Origin: an uncultured Bacillota bacterium
GTDB lineage: Bacteria; Bacillota_I; Bacilli_A; Erysipelotrichales; Erysipelotrichaceae
DNA length: 5,252 bases
NCBI GenBank assembly: GCA_946619805.1
Contig: CAMOMM010000083.1
Location: 1-5,252, forward strand
Direction of reading: 5' to 3'
A program made the position numbers and the translations under genes. Shown here one piece after another: positions 1-3,080 of this stretch (positions are counted from its first letter, which is position 1; the number at the start of each line of letters is the position of its first letter). The notes beneath the pieces were generated by a model. That model saw nothing but the letters and a program-made list of their open reading frames with translations, was not told where the DNA came from and ran no database searches.

Positions 1-1
1 A

Positions 2-58
2 ATGCTTCATGGTAAGGCACTTAAAGGAGATAAAAAAGGTTTTGGCGCTACAGAATAA
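2..58 (+). CDS. possible C-terminal tail of a gene cut by the window edge
   Basis: The frame starting at base 2 is open to a TAA at 56-58 and would encode an 18-residue tail ending in KGFGATE. The frame starting at base 3 is also open, to a TGA at 60-62, with a tail ending in LALQNK, so the frame cannot be decided. I favour a gene end here because a terminator-like hairpin lies about 100 bases downstream on the same strand. The product is not recognisable. Nothing gene-like is seen in 63-159. Confidence 0.22.
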   Translation: MLHGKALKGDKKGFGATE

Positions 59-159
59 GTGATTACAGATTGATAGTTAAGATAGAAGATGATAAATTAA
101 TAATTCTGATACTGACATTTGGACATCGGAGTAATGTGTATAAATAACCCAAATACAGA

Positions 160-185
160 AAAGGCTCTGTTTACACAGAGCCTTT
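160..185 (+). terminator. hairpin, probable terminator abutting the IS
   Basis: An 11-bp perfect stem (160-170 with 175-185, core GGCTCTGT/ACAGAGCC) closes a TTAC loop. The 3' arm ends in TTT and is immediately followed by the first base of the IS left inverted repeat at 186, so the usual U-tract is missing or was displaced by the insertion. It probably ended the gene to the left. Because it sits exactly at the IS boundary, it could also be the target feature that the element recognised. Confidence 0.65.
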
Positions 186-200
186 CAGTTTGTTGACAAA
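186..200 (+). repeat. IS left terminal inverted repeat
   Basis: The 15 bases CAGTTTGTTGACAAA match the reverse complement of 1852-1866 exactly. The repeat contains TTGACA (193-198) facing inward, which looks like a -35 box. No -10 box lies 16-18 bases downstream: the nearest TATAAT starts 33 bases later. Confidence 0.85.
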
Positions 201-241
201 AGAGAATAAACAAAACTGAAAGAAAAAGTAGTATAATAAAG

Positions 242-290
242 AAGGAGCAGAGAATCCTTGTGTAACCAGCTAGAATTGTCACTGCTCCTT
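242..290 (+). terminator. hairpin in the IS leader, probable read-through block
   Basis: AAGGAGCAG (242-250) pairs perfectly with CTGCTCCTT (282-290) across a 31-base loop, followed by two more T residues. It lies between the IS end and the transposase promoter candidate at 306-314. A structure here would stop or hinder transcripts entering from flanking DNA, a known way for insertion sequences to limit transposase synthesis. The long loop makes it a weaker terminator than usual. A 15-base near-repeat (231-245 and 308-322, one mismatch, core GTATAATAAAG) brackets it. Confidence 0.45.
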
Positions 291-305
291 TTATAATGGT
301 AAAAA

Positions 306-314
306 TGGTATAAT
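306..314 (+). promoter_or_regulatory. extended -10 promoter candidate for the transposase
   Basis: TGGTATAAT is a perfect -10 hexamer (309-314) with the TGn extension. No convincing -35 box lies 16-18 bases upstream, which an extended -10 can tolerate. Transcription would start near 321, just before the Shine-Dalgarno sequence AAGGAG at 329-334. Two other TATAAT boxes (232-237, 292-297) also lack good -35 boxes. Confidence 0.5.
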
Positions 315-343
315 AAAGACGGTTACATAAGGAGAAAACAATT

Positions 344-1768
344 ATGGCAATGACAAGAAGAAACAACGCCAAAGAATTTGGGTTTATGTTAGGAACGCTG
401 GAAGAGTATGTTCCTGATAATCACTTGGTAAGAAAACTTGAAGAGACGATAGACTGGTGTTTCATATACCCGTTAGTATCGTCTCTTTATTCATCAATCG
501 GCAGGCCATCGATAGATCCGGTGATTCTGTTCAAGATGATATTCATCAATTACTGTTTCGGGATCAATTCAATGAGGAAGACCTGTGAAGAGATAAAGGT
601 AAACCTGGCATACAGATGGTTTCTGGGGATATCGCTGGAAGAAGCAGTACCTAATTATTCAACCTGGAGCCAGAACTACATCAGAAGATATGGAGACAGT
701 GAAGTGTTTGACAAGATCTTCAAACACATATTGAAACAGGCAATGGACAATGGGTATGTGGACATGACGACCATATTTGGCGATTCAACCCATCAGAAGG
801 CATCAGCCAATAAACGAAAAGCCAATGATAAGGAAGTAGAGATCGTTAAGAAAAGCTATGAAGACGAACTGTTGAAGGAGATAAACGAAGACCGTCAGCT
901 TCATGACAGGAAGCCATTGAAGACAGTAGGAAAAGAAGAACTGGATTTTGATGAGAATGGAGAAGAGATAGAGCTCAGGGGCAAGACTAAACATATCAAA
1001 GAGAGCACAACTGATCCTGAAAGCGGATTATACCATAAGGGTGAACATGAGAAGTGCTTCGCCTACAGTCACCAGACATTCTGTGACAAAAACAACTTTG
1101 TGGTAGCCAGTGTAACTGTACCAGGGAATGTCCATGACAGCGTATCATTTTATCAGGCGTACGCATTACTTAATGAGCAGTACAAGGATAAGATCAGAAA
1201 TGTGTGTTTAGATGCCGGATATAATGTAGGGCACATCTGCAGAGAGATCATCAGAAATGGACAACAGCCAATAATGCCATATCACAGGCCAATGGGGAAT
1301 AACAACGGAGTCAGAAAGAAAGACTTTGAGTATGACGAGACAACAGATCAATACATCTGTCCTGAAGGATGTGCACTAAGTTACGTTACGACAAACAGAG
1401 ATGGCTACAGACAATACCGCTGTAAGAATTGTGAAGGATGCCCATTGAAACAACAGTGCACGAAGCAGAAAGAGAAATCACTGTTCATCCATATCTGGGA
1501 ACATTACCGCAAACAGGCCGATGATTACAGGCATAGCGAAGAATGGAAGAACACTTACAAGTTAAGAAAAGAGACGATTGAAAGAGTATTCGCAGATGCC
1601 AAGGAAAACCATGGGTTGCGATATACAAGGTTAAGAGGTCTCAGGAAGAATCAGCACCAGGCGCTGATGATTTTTGCGTCGCATAACTTAAAGAAGATCG
1701 GGTTATTGAACCAGAAACTTAGGGAATTGTATCCCTCTTTTTCTTTAAAAATCCCAGTTATTCTATGA
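344..1768 (+). CDS. IS1182-family DDE transposase
   Basis: This 474-residue transposase moves the surrounding insertion sequence by DDE-type strand transfer. The N-terminal part (about residues 15-125) looks like the DUF772 transposase domain, with the typical GRPSIDPVILFKM and the segment NYCFGINSMRKTCEEI. The catalytic core has a first Asp at D147 (IFGDSTHQKASANK), a second at D290 (CLDAGYNVG) and a C-terminal Glu, most likely E413 in ETIERVFADAKENHG. E413 and K420 have the E(6)K spacing of IS4-like enzymes. A cysteine cluster between the last two acids (C339, C343, C360, C363, C366, C372) probably forms the zinc-ribbon-like insert common in this group. AAGGAG at 329-334 lies nine bases before ATG 344, so this start is preferred over ATG 350. 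No frameshift or internal stop is present. Lysine-rich residues 150-190 are probably a surface linker. Confidence 0.9.
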   Translation: MAMTRRNNAKEFGFMLGTLEEYVPDNHLVRKLEETIDWCFIYPLVSSLYSSIGRPSIDPVILFKMIFINYCFGINSMRKTCEEIKVNLAYRWFLGISLEEAVPNYSTWSQNYIRRYGDSEVFDKIFKHILKQAMDNGYVDMTTIFGDSTHQKASANKRKANDKEVEIVKKSYEDELLKEINEDRQLHDRKPLKTVGKEELDFDENGEEIELRGKTKHIKESTTDPESGLYHKGEHEKCFAYSHQTFCDKNNFVVASVTVPGNVHDSVSFYQAYALLNEQYKDKIRNVCLDAGYNVGHICREIIRNGQQPIMPYHRPMGNNNGVRKKDFEYDETTDQYICPEGCALSYVTTNRDGYRQYRCKNCEGCPLKQQCTKQKEKSLFIHIWEHYRKQADDYRHSEEWKNTYKLRKETIERVFADAKENHGLRYTRLRGLRKNQHQALMIFASHNLKKIGLLNQKLRELYPSFSLKIPVIL

Positions 1769-1809
1769 TTTTGAGTATCAAATATTGAAAAACTATTTAT
1801 TCAGTAAGA

Positions 1810-1854
1810 AAAGTCGATCTTTATGAACTAATCTCGTCCATATAAATCGACTTT
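1810..1854 (+). terminator. hairpin at the IS right end
   Basis: AAAGTCGAT (1810-1818) pairs perfectly with ATCGACTTT (1846-1854). The 3' arm runs into the right inverted repeat, sharing its first three bases (1852-1854). There is no proper U-run afterwards. It may end the transposase mRNA or block transcription into and out of the element. It competes with the larger palindrome starting at 1851. Confidence 0.45.
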
Positions 1855-1910
1855 GTCAACAAACTGAGCAGTTAATTCATGATTAACTGCTTACAGTTTG
1901 TTGACAAAAG
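1851..1910. repeat. long composite palindrome at the IS right junction
   Basis: The right inverted repeat (1852-1866) is followed directly by a perfect 10-bp palindrome: AGCAGTTAAT (1867-1876), loop TCATG, then ATTAACTGCT (1882-1891). Then come TA and a second inverted-repeat copy (1894-1908) in the opposite orientation. The arms pair to give a 25-bp stem with only a two-base bulge, able to form a cruciform or a very strong RNA hairpin. The inner palindrome probably existed before insertion, and the outer arms are IS ends facing each other. Confidence 0.8.
1852..1866 (-). repeat. IS right terminal inverted repeat
   Basis: These 15 bases are the exact reverse complement of 186-200. The match stops beyond 15 bases on the inner side, and the outer bases show no further match, which sets the element boundary at 1866. 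Confidence 0.85.
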
Positions 1911-1923
1911 ATAATAAACAAAA
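1894..1923 (+). mobile_element. second, solitary copy of the IS left end
   Basis: Thirty bases match the IS left end (186-215) with one mismatch (G204 versus T1912). Weaker similarity may continue a little further (GAAAAAGTAG versus GAAAAGCAG). No transposase remnant or matching right end follows before the next gene. It is best read as the stub of a second IS insertion that was deleted or recombined, sitting 27 bases beyond the right end of the intact copy. The remaining bases to the ywaF-like promoter (1924-1995) show nothing recognisable. Confidence 0.7.
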
Positions 1924-1995
1924 AGGATAGAAAAGCAGAATTCTTATTTTCCATCTGATTATTCTTAAGCTTTCCTCACAATCACCCTTTCGCTC

Positions 1996-2024
1996 TTAAA
2001 ACAGGGACCAAATGAGACTATAAT
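1996..2024 (+). promoter_or_regulatory. promoter of the ywaF-like gene, start site at or next to the ATG
   Basis: A perfect TATAAT (2019-2024) lies 17 bases after TTAAAA (1996-2001, 4 of 6 to the -35 consensus). The start site expected about seven bases after the -10 box falls on 2030-2031, the A of the start codon. There is therefore no room for a 5' leader. Confidence 0.6.
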
Positions 2025-2030
2025 AGTATT

Positions 2031-2771
2031 ATGAAGTATTTCTGGACACATAAGGATAGCATTCCGGAAGGAATGGGATACGGACAATTTTCTATCAAAC
2101 ATCTGATGTGGCTAATACTAACAATCAGTCTAATTGTCGGGGTTGTTTTTCTTTATGGCCAATTGGAGCCTTCTTCAAGGATCACTTTATTAAGAGCAAT
2201 TGGTGCCACACTGATCATCATTGACATAATCAAGATGGTACTGATTTATCATTCAGAGGTCGTCTTTTCAGATTATCTGCCATTGGAACTATGCAGTTTC
2301 GCGGCCTATTTCATCGTATGCGACTCTATCTGGATCGGCAATGACATCTTTCCGGAAATGTTACTGACGATGTTCTTACCAGCCGCAATAATGGCCATTT
2401 TAGTTCCCACTACTTCAACATTACCGGCTATTAACTTCTATACAATTCACCAGTTCTTATATCATGGATTGATAATTGCCTATGTCATGACCCGTTTCCT
2501 TTACGGGGAAATACCGCTTTCCTACCCGGGAGTATGGAAAAGCATCCTGCAGATAATCATGCTGGCAACCGTTATTTACATCATAGACACCGTCTTCAAC
2601 AAGAACTTCATGTTCTTGCGCGACACCTATGATAACGCCTTGTTAAATGTGATCTGGAAAATAACCGGTGGCGGTATTAAGTATACAGGCGGTCTGGTAT
2701 GTTTCTGCATAATAATGATTCACGTATTTTTTATCATTTTCAAACTTATTGAATTATTATTGTTTAATTAA
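2031..2771 (+). CDS. YwaF/TIGR02206-family integral membrane protein
   Basis: The 246-residue hydrophobic protein has about seven predicted membrane segments by eye (near 25-43, 53-73, 85-102, 108-125, 141-158, 170-189 and 219-243). Family features are a short N-terminal stretch ending in F-x3-H (F20, H24), LPLELC (83-88) at a membrane entry, a histidine-containing segment (H140, H145), and NKNFMFL (190-196) near the start of the last loop. This matches the uncharacterised YwaF family of Bacillota; no reaction is known to me. Length and domain coverage look complete. ATG 2031 is preferred because it keeps the family N-terminus and an in-frame stop lies at 2013-2015. There is no Shine-Dalgarno sequence in front of it, while the TATAAT box ends six bases before, so the mRNA is probably leaderless. 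An internal ATG at 2073 follows an AAGG but would remove the conserved start. It appears monocistronic, as two terminators follow at once. Confidence 0.8.
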   Translation: MKYFWTHKDSIPEGMGYGQFSIKHLMWLILTISLIVGVVFLYGQLEPSSRITLLRAIGATLIIIDIIKMVLIYHSEVVFSDYLPLELCSFAAYFIVCDSIWIGNDIFPEMLLTMFLPAAIMAILVPTTSTLPAINFYTIHQFLYHGLIIAYVMTRFLYGEIPLSYPGVWKSILQIIMLATVIYIIDTVFNKNFMFLRDTYDNALLNVIWKITGGGIKYTGGLVCFCIIMIHVFFIIFKLIELLLFN

Positions 2772-2792
2772 AAACTGAGAAATCAGTTTTTT
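2770..2792 (+). terminator. intrinsic terminator of the ywaF-like gene
   Basis: AAAACTGA (2771-2778) pairs with TCAGTTTT (2783-2790) around a GAAA tetraloop. A2770 and T2791 can extend the stem, and a run of six T residues ends it at 2792. The stem overlaps the stop codon, which is typical of compact intrinsic terminators. Confidence 0.8.
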
Positions 2793-2824
2793 CTTTCATT
2801 TGTTACACAATCCTATATTTGCAC

Positions 2825-2850
2825 AATCGGCTGTGTCATGGCCGATTTTT
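2825..2850 (+). terminator. second terminator before the mgtA promoter
   Basis: AATCGGC (2825-2831) pairs with GCCGATT (2841-2847) across a nine-base loop, followed by three more T residues. It acts in the same direction as the previous terminator and insulates the mgtA promoter that begins two bases later. Confidence 0.7.
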
Positions 2851-2851
2851 A

Positions 2852-2881
2852 TTGACGTTATATTCTGCCAAATGGTAGATT
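2852..2881 (+). promoter_or_regulatory. mgtA promoter with extended -10
   Basis: TTGACG (2852-2857, 5 of 6) and TAGATT (2876-2881, 4 of 6) are separated by 18 bases. The -10 box is preceded by TGG (2873-2875), an extended -10 element. Transcription should start near 2888, a few bases before the leader ORF's Shine-Dalgarno sequence, giving mgtA a leader of about 190 nt. No clear operator palindrome overlaps the promoter, so regulation is more likely in the RNA leader. Confidence 0.65.
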
Positions 2882-2905
2882 TTAGTTAGAAAGGTGGTGA
2901 TTCAG

Positions 2906-2980
2906 ATGCCTGAACACAGTAGTTATCACATATGCACTGAAGCAGTCTTTCATCTGGTCACCACAGCAGATAAAAGATAA
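2906..2980 (+). CDS. 24-residue leader peptide upstream of mgtA
   Basis: ATG 2906 follows AGGTGGTGA (2892-2900), a good Shine-Dalgarno sequence, by five bases. The ORF runs 24 codons to TAA at 2978-2980. The peptide begins MPEHSSYH and ends TTADKR, with no hydrophobic segment, so it is probably not a secreted or membrane product. It starts about 18 bases from the predicted transcript end and stops 100 bases before mgtA. Codons 17-21 overlay the segment 2958-2966 that can pair with either ribosome site, so a translating or stalled ribosome would decide the fold. Proline followed by an acidic residue at the very N-terminus recalls the enterobacterial mgtA leader peptide MgtL, where acidic and proline codons make elongation magnesium-sensitive. 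There is no sequence homology and the parallel is only an analogy. Confidence 0.55.
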   Translation: MPEHSSYHICTEAVFHLVTTADKR

Positions 2981-2998
2981 TTTCGAGGCATACCTGAC

Positions 2999-3031
2999 AG
3001 TACATTAAAAGTTGTTTTTGTGTACTTTTTT
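2999..3031 (+). terminator. AT-rich terminator-like hairpin nested in the mgtA leader
   Basis: AGTACATTAAAA (2999-3010) pairs with TTTTTGTGTACT (3015-3026) around GTTG, with one U-U mismatch and one G-U pair. The six T residues of 3026-3031 follow. The stem is low in G+C, so termination may be partial or conditional. It is enclosed by the pairing of 2987-2997 with 3040-3048 and could act as an attenuator in the leader, downstream of the leader ORF stop. Confidence 0.5.
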
Positions 3032-3080
3032 CGCGCATTTCAGGTGCCCCTTTTACTGTGGTGAAAGGAGGTAAAATGCC

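Larger units (their letters stand above)
186..1866 (+). mobile_element. complete IS1182-family insertion sequence, 1681 bp
   Basis: The element is bounded by perfect 15-bp inverted repeats: CAGTTTGTTGACAAA at 186-200 and its reverse complement at 1852-1866. It encloses a single intact transposase gene. Length, one-ORF organisation and transposase type fit the IS1182 family. The internal left region holds a hairpin and three TATAAT-like boxes, and the right region has a hairpin that overlaps the right repeat. No target-site duplication is visible: the left flank ends in GAGCCTTT and the right flank begins AGCAGTTA. Both flanks are palindromes touching the element. An intact ORF and perfect ends suggest it is recent or still active, which is an inference. 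Confidence 0.85.
2888..3080 (+). promoter_or_regulatory. mgtA 5' leader with mutually exclusive pairings
   Basis: Four segments can pair in alternative ways. TCACCACAG (2958-2966) matches CTGTGGTGA (3056-3064) over nine bases, directly before the mgtA Shine-Dalgarno AAGGAGGT (3065-3072). It also matches GTGGTGA (2894-2900), the leader ORF's Shine-Dalgarno, over seven bases plus two possible G-U pairs. GGCATACCTGA (2987-2997) pairs over nine bases with a two-base bulge either with TCAGGTGCC (3040-3048) or with TCAGATGCC (2902-2910), which contains the leader start codon. The downstream partners nest into one long arm next to the mgtA ribosome site. The upstream partners cross each other and would be exclusive or a pseudoknot. 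I infer a switch coupling leader translation to mgtA expression, presumably answering to magnesium. M-box and yybP-ykoY signatures were not recognised. Confidence 0.6.

Noticed and set aside
193..237. promoter from TTGACA in the IS left repeat and TATAAT at 232-237
   Set aside because: The spacing is 33 bases, far beyond the 16-18 that sigma factors accept. Adding an end-to-end IS junction would be needed to create a proper promoter, and none is visible here.
97..372. 91-codon hydrophobic ORF on the - strand
   Set aside because: It crosses the IS boundary, two hairpins and the transposase start. Its hydrophobicity reflects AT-rich DNA, and no good ribosome site is seen.
803..994. 63-codon ORF on the - strand within the transposase
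   Set aside because: It lies wholly inside a well-supported gene with conserved motifs on the other strand.
176..1876. target-site duplication flanking the IS
   Set aside because: The ten bases on each side (ending GAGCCTTT, beginning AGCAGTTA) share no direct repeat.
1894..1930. outward promoter from the orphan IS end driving the ywaF-like gene
   Set aside because: TTGACA at 1901-1906 has no -10-like hexamer at the right distance, and a better promoter lies at 1996-2024.
2888..3080. M-box magnesium riboswitch or yybP-ykoY manganese riboswitch
   Set aside because: I could not find the conserved sequence blocks or the multi-helix layout of either by eye. A covariance search would settle it.
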